Counted from the stretch's first letter, positions 52,233 through 60,810 are shown. The stretch is DNA of 64,000 bases from Hyphomicrobiales bacterium (GCA_900471815.1 UICE01000004.1:310001-374000); one strand, 5' to 3'. The notes: a model not told the origin generated them from the sequence alone. Numbers and translations are program-made.

Positions 52233-52909
52233 ATGATCTTGTGCCTGTAGACCTCACACCCTGGTGCCAGCTGTCTTAAGCCGTTAATCAGCATGTTGGC
52301 CGCCTCCTCAAGCGCCTCCTCAGGCATTGTTCCCAAGCTCTCCAATATGAACCACATCCGGCCGCCCAAGGTCTCAAGTCGGGTCCGATTGCCCTGGCGC
52401 CAATTCCAGCGGCGGCATGTGACGCCTGCGTCATCGCGCCAGATGACTTCACCTTTGGACGGATTTTCGACGGTGACCTCGCCATTCATCACGGTGTCAA
52501 ACGCTTCCATTCCATCGGCAATGGACAGCCGTGGATTGCCGATATAGGCATCGAAGTTTTCTCCACCCACCGGTACCGCGAAACGCAGGCTCACCGCATT
52601 GTAAAGGTCGACGACCGGATTGATTGATGGGAGATAACCATCCTTCTCTACCCGCTTCTTCAGCGCTTGTGCGGAACACGGCGTACGGCTTGGTTTTGCT
52701 CCGAACCGGCTGTATGCCTCGCCCCAACTCACGAGATGGGCTTCACTCCAGGCTGGACCTCCAGCTCGGACAAAGTCACATGCTTCTTCCAGTACGTTAC
52801 GAGCCATGGTACCGCGCGCTTTATCCGTAACGTCAACGAAGACGCTGATCGCCCGAAAGTCTGGAGCGATGCTTGCGATTTCTTTGTCGATAACTGGAAA
52901 ATTCCACAT
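52223..52909 (-). CDS. ctdA: B3/4-domain tRNA-editing protein, candidate canavanyl-tRNA(Arg) deacylase
   Basis: 228-residue stand-alone B3/4 protein, the domain that edits mischarged tRNA in phenylalanyl-tRNA synthetase. Core motifs span about 68-190: RFGAKPSRTPCSAQALKKRV, LPSINPVVDLYNAVSL (93-108), VPVGGENFDAY, then the GEVIWRDDAGVTCRRWNWRQ strand. CtdA, a stand-alone deacylase for canavanine mischarged on tRNA(Arg), belongs to this family. Here the gene heads the importer, gamma-lyase and guanidinium-exporter operon, which strongly favours CtdA over other B3/4 proteins. GGGAGCTAGAGGGC precedes the ATG. It is divergent from an XRE-cupin regulator with only 43 bases between starts. Confidence 0.75.
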   Translation of the reverse strand: MWNFPVIDKEIASIAPDFRAISVFVDVTDKARGTMARNVLEEACDFVRAGGPAWSEAHLVSWGEAYSRFGAKPSRTPCSAQALKKRVEKDGYLPSINPVVDLYNAVSLRFAVPVGGENFDAYIGNPRLSIADGMEAFDTVMNGEVTVENPSKGEVIWRDDAGVTCRRWNWRQGNRTRLETLGGRMWFILESLGTMPEEALEEAANMLINGLRQLAPGCEVYRHKIIVG

Positions 52910-52936
52910 GCCCTCTAGCTCCCATTGACCAATTTA

Positions 52937-52951
52937 GTCTATAATATCGAC
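52937..52951. promoter_or_regulatory. Near-palindromic operator between ctdA-like gene and xre-cupin gene
   Basis: GTCTATA-A-TATCGAC is a 15-base dyad with one mismatch covering TATAAT (52940-52945). ATATCGACC recurs 27 bases downstream at 52971-52979 inside the regulator gene. Probable binding site of the XRE-cupin protein controlling both genes. Confidence 0.5.
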
Positions 52952-52952
52952 C

Positions 52953-53576
52953 ATGGAAAAGAAAGTCAATATATCGACCGAAGCGGTCGCTGATGTCGAA
53001 CGCGTAAGTGCAACCGTGTCCCAGAACCTCAAATTGTTCAGGAAGCAGAACGGTTTGACCCTCGACGAACTGTCCCGAAAGTCAGGCGTCAGTAAAGGCA
53101 TGCTAGTCGAAATTGAAAAGGGAAGCGCTAACCCAAGCATCGCGACACTCTGCAGGGCCGCGACCGCATTGGGAGTTTCAGTCGCGGATTTTGTCGGCGT
53201 CGCGGTCAGCGTGCCAGTTCGCATCGTTCCCCCTGAGGACGCCTCTGTCCTTTGGCGAGGTCCGAAGGGCGGAAGTGCGACGCTACTGGTTGGTACTCAC
53301 GGGCCGGATGAAATCGAGCTTTGGCGCTGGACATTGTTCCCCGATGAAATCTTTGAATCGCCCGGACATTCGCCAGGAACCCTCGAACTGTTGAATGTGG
53401 AAGTCGGCGTGCTTACCCTAAAACTGGCCGAGAGCGAGCACGTCGTTTCAGCAGGATCATCGGTGTTAGCGCGGACGGAAGAGAAGCATGCCTATATGAA
53501 TTGCGGGAAAGAAGAACTTCGGTTCGTGATGACTGTCGCGGAACTGCAGCGACCACGGGTGAGAACGGGCGTGTAA
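52953..53576 (+). CDS. XRE-family regulator with cupin sensor domain
   Basis: 207 residues. HTH at about 26-80 (LKLFRKQNGLTLDELSRKSGVSKGMLVEIEKGSANPSIATLCRAATALGVSVADFV). The cupin barrel is in the C-terminal half, about 120-195, ending with ELRFVMTVAELQ. No ribosome site precedes the ATG, and TATAAT ends 7 bases before it, so the transcript may be leaderless. Divergent from the CtdA-led operon, so it most likely senses canavanine or a product and controls that operon and itself. Confidence 0.85.
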   Translation: MEKKVNISTEAVADVERVSATVSQNLKLFRKQNGLTLDELSRKSGVSKGMLVEIEKGSANPSIATLCRAATALGVSVADFVGVAVSVPVRIVPPEDASVLWRGPKGGSATLLVGTHGPDEIELWRWTLFPDEIFESPGHSPGTLELLNVEVGVLTLKLAESEHVVSAGSSVLARTEEKHAYMNCGKEELRFVMTVAELQRPRVRTGV

Positions 53577-53629
53577 GCACTTCGCCTCGCCGGCGGTGAC
53601 ACGCGCCAGCTTCAAAGCTACGCAACCAG

Positions 53630-54982
53630 TTATTTGGCGTTCTGCTCCTTTAGGAGTCGATAGAAGTGTGCACGACTGATGCCGAGCAGTTCGGCTGCAC
53701 GGCTCTTGTTACCTTGCGTTTGTTTCAAGGCAGCCTGAATTTCGGCATTCGTTTGGTATTGTATTGTGCGTTTGAGAGAAGTGGTTGTGTCCGGCGGAGC
53801 TGAACTTAAAGAGGGCGTCACAGCAGAGATGGAAAGCGTGTCGGTGATAATCATCCGCGTCAGTACGTTTTCCAGTTCGCGTACGTTGCCTGGCCATGTG
53901 TGACCGAGCAGCAGTTTTCGATCTTGGGCCGTTAACTTCGGCATGGGCTTTCCGAGCCGTTCTGCGATGTGTGCGAGCAAGCGCTCGGCAAGGTATAGTA
54001 AGTCGTCTCTTGCTCGCAAGGGAGGAACGTTTATCGGCAACACGTTCAGCCGGTGATAAAGGTCTTCGCGAAATCGCCCCGTTCTGACGAGATCAAGAAG
54101 GGGTTTGTTGGTTGCGCAGACGATGCGCAAGTCGATGCTAACCGGATTGGTGCCTCCTACGCGCACGATTTCGTTCACCTGGAGAACGCGAAGCAAGCTG
54201 CCCTGAAGTGCGAGCGCCATGTCACCGATCTCGTCCAAGAAAAGTACGCCGCCGGCGGCAAGCTCGAATTTGCCCGGTTTGCCGTGGCTACGAGCGCCGG
54301 TGAAAGCGCCACCCTCGTAGCCGAAAAGTTCCGCTTCAATAAGCTCGCCGGGGATAGACGCGCAATTGACCCAAACAAATGGTCCGGCATGCTTGTCCGA
54401 CAGGGAATGAATCGCATGCGCGGCCAGCTCCTTGCCTGCGCCGGTTTCGCCACAAATCATCACAGGCAGCTCATAGGCAGCAGCCACCTGAATGGCATTA
54501 CGATAGGAAGCCATCAGTTCGCCAGTGCCGACGATGTCGTCCAAGCTAAACTTCGATTGCCAAGGGCTAGGTCGTCGCGGGATGGCGAGCTCTGCCTTTG
54601 AAATTCGACTGTAGGTCTTCTTCAGGGCATCGTAGTCGGAAAAAAGGGCAAGGCCGACGGCACCGATGATCTGGCCATCCCGATGAACCGGAACTTGCTT
54701 TGTCACCAGTTTGTGGCCACGCACCTCGAGTGGATATCCGACATGGGTTCCGATCCCTCGTGCAACGAAATGAAGTTTGGTTTGTGGTCCAACCACATCG
54801 GTTATATGGCGTCCAAGAAAGTCATCGGCTTCTCCACCGAGCAGCCGACAGTAGGGTTCATTGATCAGGACTATCGTCCCGGCTGTATCGACAGCGACTA
54901 GGCAGTCCGAGACATGATCGAGCACAAGCCGAAGAAACTCGGCTTCTTCCGACGAACCTGCGAACCATTCTGGAAGTGTCAT
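53630..54982 (-). CDS. Sigma54-dependent activator with PAS domain (Fis-type)
   Basis: About 450 residues: an N-terminal PAS sensor (LDHVSDCLVAVDTAGTIVLINEPYCRLLGGEADDFLG), a central AAA+ domain with Walker A GETGAGKELAAHAIHS, the sigma54-contact loop GGAFTGARS, Walker B GGVLFLDEIGDM and NVLPINVPPLRARDDLLYL, and a C-terminal Fis HTH (AALKQTQGNKSRAAELLGISRAHFYRLLKE). The start at 54982 is one choice; in-frame upstream ATGs exist. A perfect -24/-12 promoter and two dyad sites follow across the divergent gap, so it activates the hydrolase/transporter/nitrile hydratase genes, perhaps through a small ligand bound by PAS. Confidence 0.88.
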   Translation of the reverse strand: MTLPEWFAGSSEEAEFLRLVLDHVSDCLVAVDTAGTIVLINEPYCRLLGGEADDFLGRHITDVVGPQTKLHFVARGIGTHVGYPLEVRGHKLVTKQVPVHRDGQIIGAVGLALFSDYDALKKTYSRISKAELAIPRRPSPWQSKFSLDDIVGTGELMASYRNAIQVAAAYELPVMICGETGAGKELAAHAIHSLSDKHAGPFVWVNCASIPGELIEAELFGYEGGAFTGARSHGKPGKFELAAGGVLFLDEIGDMALALQGSLLRVLQVNEIVRVGGTNPVSIDLRIVCATNKPLLDLVRTGRFREDLYHRLNVLPINVPPLRARDDLLYLAERLLAHIAERLGKPMPKLTAQDRKLLLGHTWPGNVRELENVLTRMIITDTLSISAVTPSLSSAPPDTTTSLKRTIQYQTNAEIQAALKQTQGNKSRAAELLGISRAHFYRLLKEQNAK

Positions 54983-55040
54983 CTCACCTTGGCTTGGTTG
55001 GAACCCCGAGGGACTGTGTACCAGTATTGTATAGATCATT

Positions 55041-55080
55041 TGTCTCAAAAGCGAGACATAATATGTCTCCTAAAGTGACA
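55041..55080. promoter_or_regulatory. Paired upstream activator sites for the sigma54 activator
   Basis: TGTCTC-AAAAGC-GAGACA (55041-55058) is a perfect dyad. TGTCTC-CTAAA-GTGACA (55064-55080) is a second copy with one mismatch and slightly closer spacing. They lie 110-150 bases before the -24/-12 promoter, the usual place for enhancer sites of Fis-type activators. Confidence 0.7.
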
Positions 55081-55188
55081 ATATGTGCAAGGTTTGTTGC
55101 GCGCCAACGCTTCGGGAAGCTCCACATTATACAAAATATACCAATATTTTCAACGTATTATGCAATGGTTCTCTCAAAATCTCCAAAC

Positions 55189-55203
55189 TGGCCCGACCTT
55201 TGC
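55189..55203 (+). promoter_or_regulatory. Sigma54 (-24/-12) promoter
   Basis: TGGCCCG-ACCT-TTGC matches the TGGCACG-N4-TTGC consensus with correct spacing; one base differs. It ends 35 bases before the alpha/beta hydrolase start, leaving room for a ribosome site (GGGGAG). Confidence 0.8.
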
Positions 55204-55237
55204 GTAGCTAGTGGTGTAAAACCAAAAGGGGAGCATA

Positions 55238-56068
55238 ATGATGCAAATCGAAAGCATGGTAATCGGCGATACGGTTGTCCAAATGTCTGGTGCCGGTTCG
55301 CCACTGGTGTTCGTGCACGGATTCACGACCACTGCCGAATTCTGGCGTGAGCAAGTCGAAGCGTTCTCGTCTCGTTACAGGGTCATCCGCATCAATCTTC
55401 CAGGACACGGTGGGTCGCCGCGGCCAGACGGACGTAGCTACACCATCGCGGCATTCGCGAATGACATTCTAGCAGTCTATCGTACGCTCAAAATTGACGA
55501 TGCCATTCTCGTGGGTCTCTCGATGGGCGGGACCGTGGCACAAAGTTTTACCCTTTCGCACCCCGAATGTGTCCGCGCGCTCGTCCTTGTTGGCGCGACG
55601 CCCCACGGACTTGGAGAAGATGTGAATGTCGACAATGTGCTTAGAGCCATTGATGACCTCGGCGTTGTTCGGGCGAGCCAGAATGTCATCGAGCGGTCCT
55701 TCGGCGGGTCTGCAAGCCGTGAGCTCATCGAATTCGCCAAACAAGAGGTCACTCAGACGCCGGATTTCGTGGCGCGAGAGGCGATTGTCTCACTCAACGC
55801 CTCGGACAGCCGCACCCGCCTTCACGACATCAACGTGCCTACGCTGGTCGTGGTCGGGAAGGAGGACATCATCACGCCACCCGGCGAATCCGTTGTCCTT
55901 TCGAAGGGAATTCCGGAGAGCCACCTGGAAATCATCCCGGATGCTGGTCATTTTCCAATGCTTGAGCAGCCCCAGATGTTCAATCGCATCCTGAAGGATT
56001 TTCTCGATGGCTGTGACGGACGGTTATCTCATGAGGGAGGCGAAGGCCTCTTGCGGCAAGCTGTTTAA
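55238..56068 (+). CDS. Alpha/beta hydrolase
   Basis: 276 residues. FVHGFTTTAEFW is the oxyanion-hole region, GLSMGG near residues 92-97 holds the nucleophile Ser, KEDIITPP the acid Asp region and DAGHFPMLEQP the catalytic His. Resembles 3-oxoadipate enol-lactonase/esterase types. AAAAGGGGAGC precedes the ATG. First gene after the sigma54 promoter, 11 bases before the transporter gene. Could hydrolyse an ester or lactone precursor of a nitrile; substrate unknown. Confidence 0.82.
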   Translation: MMQIESMVIGDTVVQMSGAGSPLVFVHGFTTTAEFWREQVEAFSSRYRVIRINLPGHGGSPRPDGRSYTIAAFANDILAVYRTLKIDDAILVGLSMGGTVAQSFTLSHPECVRALVLVGATPHGLGEDVNVDNVLRAIDDLGVVRASQNVIERSFGGSASRELIEFAKQEVTQTPDFVAREAIVSLNASDSRTRLHDINVPTLVVVGKEDIITPPGESVVLSKGIPESHLEIIPDAGHFPMLEQPQMFNRILKDFLDGCDGRLSHEGGEGLLRQAV

Positions 56069-56079
56069 GGGAGGCTCCC

Positions 56080-57702
56080 ATGTCTGTTCAAGAACTGATT
56101 TCAAAGGCCGCCCCACAAGCGGATAGTCTGGACCGCAATACCAAACGAACCGTCTTTGCGGCCGCGCTCGGAACCGTATTCGAATGGTACGACTTCTTTA
56201 TTTATGGCTCCCTTGCAGCCTTCTTCAGTACTTTGTTCTTCCCAAAGGGCAACGAAACGGCGGCTTTGCTTGCGGCCTTAGCAACTTTTGGGGCAGGATT
56301 TGTTCTGCGCCCCTTTGGTGCAATCGTCTTTGGCCGACTCGGCGACCTTGTCGGCAGGAAGAAAACCTTTCTTGTGACAATGCTGGTCATGGGTCTTGCA
56401 ACCGCCGCCATCGGCCTATTGCCAACCTACGAATCCATCGGATGGGCAGCGCCGGCATTGCTCGTGGGACTGCGCTTGCTGCAGGGCTTGGCTGTTGGCG
56501 GCGAGTTCGGTGGTGCGGTCACTTACGTCGCCGAGCACTCTGACCCCGGTCGTCGGGGCCTCACGACAAGCTGGATCCAGATCACGGCAACACTTGGCCT
56601 GTTCCTGTCGCTTATTGTAATCGTTCTATGCCGGTCCTTGCTGTCGGCAGAGGATTTTGCGAGCTGGGGCTGGCGCATACCCTTCATCGGGTCGATCCTG
56701 CTTTTAATCCTGTCGCTCTACATCCGCCTCAAGCTGCATGAATCGCCGGTCTTTCAGGAAATGAAGGCGCAGGGAAAAGGCTCGAAAAATCCGATCGCCG
56801 AGACCTTAGGCAACGGCAAAAACCTGCGGCTCGTGCTGGTTGCGATCTTTGGCGTCGTCGCAGGGCAGGCGGTCATCTGGTACACCGGCCATTTCTATAG
56901 CCTGTATTTTATGACGACCGTCCTCAAAATGACTCACGATCAAGCGAACTTCTATCTTCTCGTGGCGCTTACACTTGGCACGCCGTTCTTCCTGTTCTTC
57001 GGCTGGCTTTCCGACGGGATCGGACGGAAGTGGATTGTTGTGACGGGATGCGCCTTGTCGGCTTTACTGATCATGCCGCTTTTTCAAGCGTTGGCGACCT
57101 ATGGCAATCCTGCACTGACAGAGTTTCGCGCCAAAACGTCCGTCGTGCTGACAGGCAGTGACTGCAACCACGATCAATCCTTTATAGGACAACTTTTCCG
57201 TCCGCAGGCAACAACGGAGTGCCAAAAAGCAAAGGCATTGCTGACTGCACGTGCTGTTCCATATACTGTGAAGATGGACAACGCGCCTCTCCGCGTTCAG
57301 GTCAACAACGGCGAGGTAAAATCCATGAATGAGGGCGAACTCATTGCTGCTCTGACGGAAGTGGGGATGCCGGCGGCAAATGCGCCGGTTCAACCGAATG
57401 GTCCAATGGTTGTTCTGGTCCTCTTTACCTTGGTTTTCCTGGCGACAATGGTCTACGGACCGCTCGGAGCTCTTCTGGTCGAACTCTTTCCTGTTCGCAT
57501 CCGCTACAGCGGTGTTTCGGTCGCTCTGCAACTCGGCAATGGATGGATCGGGGGATTTGCGCCTTTCGTGGCAACGGCAGTTGTGCTTACGACAGGAAAT
57601 ATCTTCGGCGGTCTCTGGTATACCGTCGCCTTCGCAGGGTTGACGGCGGTGATCGGCGCACTTCTTCTGCCGGAGACGCGCGGCCGCGATCTGAATACGT
57701 AA
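56080..57702 (+). CDS. MFS transporter, metabolite:H+ symporter (MHS) family
   Basis: 540-residue inner-membrane importer with 12 predicted helices. Family motifs: FEWYDFFIYGSLAAFFS in helix 1, FGAIVFGRLGDLVGRKKTFL in the 2-3 loop, and GEFGGAVTYVAEHSD. A hydrophilic insertion of about 80 residues at roughly 345-440, with two Cys (GSDCNHD, TECQKAK), precedes the last helices; this is seen in some long MHS members. Follows the hydrolase gene under the sigma54 promoter and probably imports the carboxylate or nitrile substrate of the region. Confidence 0.88.
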   Translation: MSVQELISKAAPQADSLDRNTKRTVFAAALGTVFEWYDFFIYGSLAAFFSTLFFPKGNETAALLAALATFGAGFVLRPFGAIVFGRLGDLVGRKKTFLVTMLVMGLATAAIGLLPTYESIGWAAPALLVGLRLLQGLAVGGEFGGAVTYVAEHSDPGRRGLTTSWIQITATLGLFLSLIVIVLCRSLLSAEDFASWGWRIPFIGSILLLILSLYIRLKLHESPVFQEMKAQGKGSKNPIAETLGNGKNLRLVLVAIFGVVAGQAVIWYTGHFYSLYFMTTVLKMTHDQANFYLLVALTLGTPFFLFFGWLSDGIGRKWIVVTGCALSALLIMPLFQALATYGNPALTEFRAKTSVVLTGSDCNHDQSFIGQLFRPQATTECQKAKALLTARAVPYTVKMDNAPLRVQVNNGEVKSMNEGELIAALTEVGMPAANAPVQPNGPMVVLVLFTLVFLATMVYGPLGALLVELFPVRIRYSGVSVALQLGNGWIGGFAPFVATAVVLTTGNIFGGLWYTVAFAGLTAVIGALLLPETRGRDLNT

Positions 57703-58105
57703 CGTTCGTAGTCGTTCGGTACATGAGAATGTGCTGTGGATACTCTCGAGTATTTAGCTGAGTTAAGAACTGTATCGAGGGTCCGGGCGCTTTTTGCCCG
57801 GACCCTCTTGCCTCGGCACTGGGCGATGGCCTTGAGGCATGAGTTGATTGCCCCTCATGACAATGTCAGATTAAGCTTGGCGTGCTTATTTTGTATGCAT
57901 GCCTATATCTTAATCGGGAATTGGCGCGTTTTGCATGTTATTTGGCCGAGAGTGGACTGGTGGGCCCGTTGTAAACAGGTCGAACTCGTACTGTACTCTC
58001 GTTGGTTAACGCATCGGGCGGCGAAGTTCGATTGCTGCATCAGGTAATGTTTCCAGATTCTGATGGATCGGGCAGATCAGATAATGCCTTTACTTGGAGA
58101 AAACG
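57703..58105. other. Intergenic region between transporter and nitrile hydratase operon
   Basis: 403 bases without a supported gene. Contains the hairpin at 57777-57807 and then AT-rich sequence that must hold the promoter for the cobW-nitrile hydratase genes unless read-through occurs. No sigma54 promoter with correct spacing is present. Confidence 0.5.
57777..57807 (+). terminator. Terminator hairpin after MFS gene
   Basis: GAGGGTCCGGGC and GCCCGGACCCTC form a perfect 12-pair stem with loop GCTTTTT, 75 bases after the MFS stop. A long T run is absent after the stem. Confidence 0.7.
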
Positions 58106-59077
58106 ATGAAGAAGCTCAAAGCAACTATTCTGACCGGGTTTTTAGGCGCCGGCAAAACGACGCTTTTGAATCGCTTGTTGTCCGAGCGACCTGGCGAGCG
58201 CATAGCCGTCATAGTCAATGAGTACGGTGAGATCGGCATAGACGGAAAATTGATTGTCGAGACGGCAGATAATGTCGTCGAATTGAACAACGGCTGTATC
58301 TGCTGCACTGTGCGCGACGACCTCATCGGTGCGCTTCGCGGCCTGCTCGCATCCGATCGCTCGTTCGACCGCGTCGTGATCGAGACCTCCGGTCTGGCCG
58401 ATCCCGCCCCGGTCATCCAATCTTTCATGCTCGACGATGTTTTGTCTGAGTGCGTTCAGCTTGATGCAATCGTTACCGTGGTAGATGCACGCCATGTCGA
58501 GCAGCAACTGAGCCGGGACGAGGCCGTCGAGCAGATCAGTTTCGCCGATCTCATCCTACTCAACAAGACGGATCTCGTAGAAGACGCCGATGTGCGCCGG
58601 ACGCAAAGTAGAGTTCAGAAGCTGAATCCGATGGCGCGGATCGTCAAGACTCAATCTTGCGCAATTTCAATGGACGAGGTTCTTGATCTTGGCGCATTCG
58701 ACTTGAAAAACATCCTCTCGATCGACCCCTCCATCCTTGAGAACCATGAGCACGAACACGATCAGGCGATCGCCTGCGTCGCCATTCGGGAAACAAAGCC
58801 GCTCGATCTGGCCGACTTCAACACCTGGCTGAACCGCCTCATCCAGGCGCGAGGCGCTGACATCCTGCGCATGAAGGGCATTGTCAACTTTGCCGGTGAA
58901 GCGCGTCGTTATGTTTTCCATGGCATCCATATGACGCTTGAGAGCCGCCCTGGAAAACCTTGGATGAGCCATCCCCGCCTGACCGAAATTGTCTTCATCG
59001 GCCGGGATCTGGATGAAGCCGAGCTTCGCCGCGGCCTCGAATATTGCGCCGTGCCTACAGTTGCTCTCGCCACCTAA
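58106..59077 (+). CDS. CobW/P47K-family GTPase metallochaperone (nitrile hydratase activator)
   Basis: 323-residue G3E GTPase. Walker [10 protein letters not shown] at 11-19, metal motif CICC at 64-67 in [16 protein letters not shown] specificity motif, and the CobW C-terminal domain ([22 protein letters not shown], ending [14 protein letters not shown]). Members deliver metals such as cobalt or zinc. Its place directly upstream of the nitrile hydratase subunits indicates insertion of the active-site metal. GGAG precedes the ATG at 58106. Confidence 0.88.
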   Translation: MKKLKATILTGFLGAGKTTLLNRLLSERPGERIAVIVNEYGEIGIDGKLIVETADNVVELNNGCICCTVRDDLIGALRGLLASDRSFDRVVIETSGLADPAPVIQSFMLDDVLSECVQLDAIVTVVDARHVEQQLSRDEAVEQISFADLILLNKTDLVEDADVRRTQSRVQKLNPMARIVKTQSCAISMDEVLDLGAFDLKNILSIDPSILENHEHEHDQAIACVAIRETKPLDLADFNTWLNRLIQARGADILRMKGIVNFAGEARRYVFHGIHMTLESRPGKPWMSHPRLTEIVFIGRDLDEAELRRGLEYCAVPTVALAT

Positions 59078-59108
59078 GACATTCTTTACTGCAAAAGGAG
59101 AAGCCTTC

Positions 59109-59384
59109 ATGCCACCCCTTCTGGCCGCAACGATTAGCCTTGGCTTCCTTGGCGCGATCGCTACCTACATCACGGCAACAATCTTTCCAGTCCCGTTATG
59201 GGTAGCCTTCATTGTCTGCGCGTCGTTCGTCGGAACATCGGCAGCAACAAACACGATCGGGATGTCGGGTCTGTCTCACCTCACTCTGATTGTATTGGGG
59301 GCAGTGCTGCTCAAAGGCGGGTTCGGGGTAGTTTCGGAAATGGTCCCCAGCCCGCTCGTCGGATCAATGCCGAAGACCGTGTGA
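59109..59384 (+). CDS. Small integral membrane protein of the nitrile hydratase operon
   Basis: 91 residues, almost entirely hydrophobic: LLAATISLGFLGAIATYITATIF, PLWVAFIVCASFVG and LTLIVLGAVLLKGGFGVVS give two to three membrane helices. AAAGGAG lies 9 bases before the ATG. Between cobW and the beta-subunit gene. It is not a known nitrile hydratase part. It may help cobalt or substrate uptake, but no family is recognised. Confidence 0.7.
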   Translation: MPPLLAATISLGFLGAIATYITATIFPVPLWVAFIVCASFVGTSAATNTIGMSGLSHLTLIVLGAVLLKGGFGVVSEMVPSPLVGSMPKTV

Positions 59385-59415
59385 TCGCACAAATGTTTTA
59401 AAAAGGGAAAACCTT

Positions 59416-60159
59416 ATGAAGCTCCAGCATTTTCTCGGCGGACTGGAAGGGCTCGGTTCTGTGAGCACGGAAACGCGTGTCTTCGTGGAACCGTGGGAAA
59501 AGCGTATCTTCGGGATCCACACGGCGATGATGGCACTATCCGCGCAACTGCCGCTGCCGACAACGCCGTCTGTATTCAATACCATTTGGACATGGGCGGA
59601 CCTTCGCAAGGGAGCGGAGAGCCTGAACCCGTTCGACTACTTCAAGTTTCGATATTACGAAAAGTGGCTCGGCGGTATTTCCGGATACTTCATCGAACGC
59701 GGCTATATCACAGCCGAGGAACTCAACGCCCTGACGGACGAATACTACCAGGATCCGTCTAAACCGCTGCCCGTTGCAGGTGACGCCGCGATTGATGAGC
59801 GGGTGGTTCAGTATCTAGTGGAAGGCGATAGTCCAAGGCGCGACGTGACGATCACGGTGGACTTTTCTGTTGGCGATATGGTCAGGATCAAAAACGTGCC
59901 GAGCGTGGAGCACACCCGGTTGCCCGGCTTCCTGCGCAACAAGACCGGTACTGTCGAGACTGTCTATCCCGGCGCATACACCTATCTCTGCGACACCGGC
60001 CCTGACGGTATCGGCCCTGCTATGGCCGTCTACTGTGTCCACTTCGATCCCGCCGAGCTCTGGCCGGACAATGCGGAGCCAAACTTCAGCCTCTATGCCG
60101 ACCTCTACGCTCACTACGTCGCAGCCATGGACAATGGGACCACGGTCAAGGCTACCTGA
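59416..60159 (+). CDS. nthB: Nitrile hydratase beta subunit
   Basis: 247 residues. The N-terminus LQHFLGGLEGLGSV matches the DLGGMQGFG start of beta subunits. Residues about 20-110 form the helical domain. The C-terminal SH3-like barrel carries VGDMVRIKNV, HTRLPGFLRNKTGTVETVYP and VYCVHFDPAELW. Pairs with the alpha subunit to form the active site. Beta before alpha is the order usual in cobalt-type operons. Confidence 0.92.
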   Translation: MKLQHFLGGLEGLGSVSTETRVFVEPWEKRIFGIHTAMMALSAQLPLPTTPSVFNTIWTWADLRKGAESLNPFDYFKFRYYEKWLGGISGYFIERGYITAEELNALTDEYYQDPSKPLPVAGDAAIDERVVQYLVEGDSPRRDVTITVDFSVGDMVRIKNVPSVEHTRLPGFLRNKTGTVETVYPGAYTYLCDTGPDGIGPAMAVYCVHFDPAELWPDNAEPNFSLYADLYAHYVAAMDNGTTVKAT

Positions 60160-60182
60160 ATACAATTACTAAGGAGACTGAC

Positions 60183-60800
60183 ATGTCCGAACGTTTCATA
60201 TATTGCGAAGACCGCGAGGCCTACAGCACCGCTCGCGTGCGAGCACTTGAAGCCTTGTTGATCAAGAAGGGGGTTATCACCGAGCGGACAGTAGATACGG
60301 TGCTTGAGTTTTTCGAGACCAAGATGGGGCCATTCAACGGCGCCAAAATCGTCGCTCGCGCCTGGGTCGATCCAGCCTTCAGGGAGAGGCTTCTTGCAGA
60401 CACGCCCAAGGCGATTGCCGAACTCGACCTACCGGACGGAATGGCGGGTGCTGAAGGCGAGCATATGCGCGCCGTCGCCAACACACCGGGCGTCCACAAT
60501 TTGATCATTTGCACGCTGTGTTCGTGCTATCCTTGGCCTGTTCTCGGCTTGCCGCCCTATTGGTACAAAGATCCGACCTTCCGCAGTCGCGCGGCAAGGG
60601 AACCTCGCGCGGTTCTCGATGAGTTCGGCTTGCCCCTCGCAAAAAACATCAAAATCAAGGTTTGGGATTCCAGCGCTCAAATTCGTTGGTTTGTCGTTCC
60701 GGAACGGCCGGAAGGCACGGATGCGATGTGGGAAGGCGAGCTGGAGGCGCTCGTCACGCCTGAGGCAATGATGGGTGTTGCTGTCTCCAAGGCGACGTGA
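60183..60800 (+). CDS. nthA: Nitrile hydratase alpha subunit, cobalt type
   Basis: 205 residues; hydrates nitriles to amides. The metal site is ICTLCSCYPWPVLGLPPYWYK, with Cys110, Cys113, Ser114 and Cys115. Thr after the first Cys (CTLCSC) is the cobalt-type signature, versus Ser in the iron type. Two of the Cys are oxidised in the mature enzyme. No amidase gene is in the window, so the amide product must be hydrolysed elsewhere or by the alpha/beta hydrolase. Confidence 0.93.
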   Translation: MSERFIYCEDREAYSTARVRALEALLIKKGVITERTVDTVLEFFETKMGPFNGAKIVARAWVDPAFRERLLADTPKAIAELDLPDGMAGAEGEHMRAVANTPGVHNLIICTLCSCYPWPVLGLPPYWYKDPTFRSRAAREPRAVLDEFGLPLAKNIKIKVWDSSAQIRWFVVPERPEGTDAMWEGELEALVTPEAMMGVAVSKAT

Positions 60801-60810
60801 GGAATAGACC

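Noticed and set aside
52910-52952. Guanidine riboswitch upstream of the ctdA-like gene
   Set aside because: Only 43 bases lie before the divergent gene, too short for guanidine-I and without the features of the shorter types.
57921-57934. TTGGCGCGTTTTGCA as a second sigma54 promoter before cobW
   Set aside because: GG and GC are two bases too close for a -24/-12 promoter, and it lies about 170 bases from the gene.
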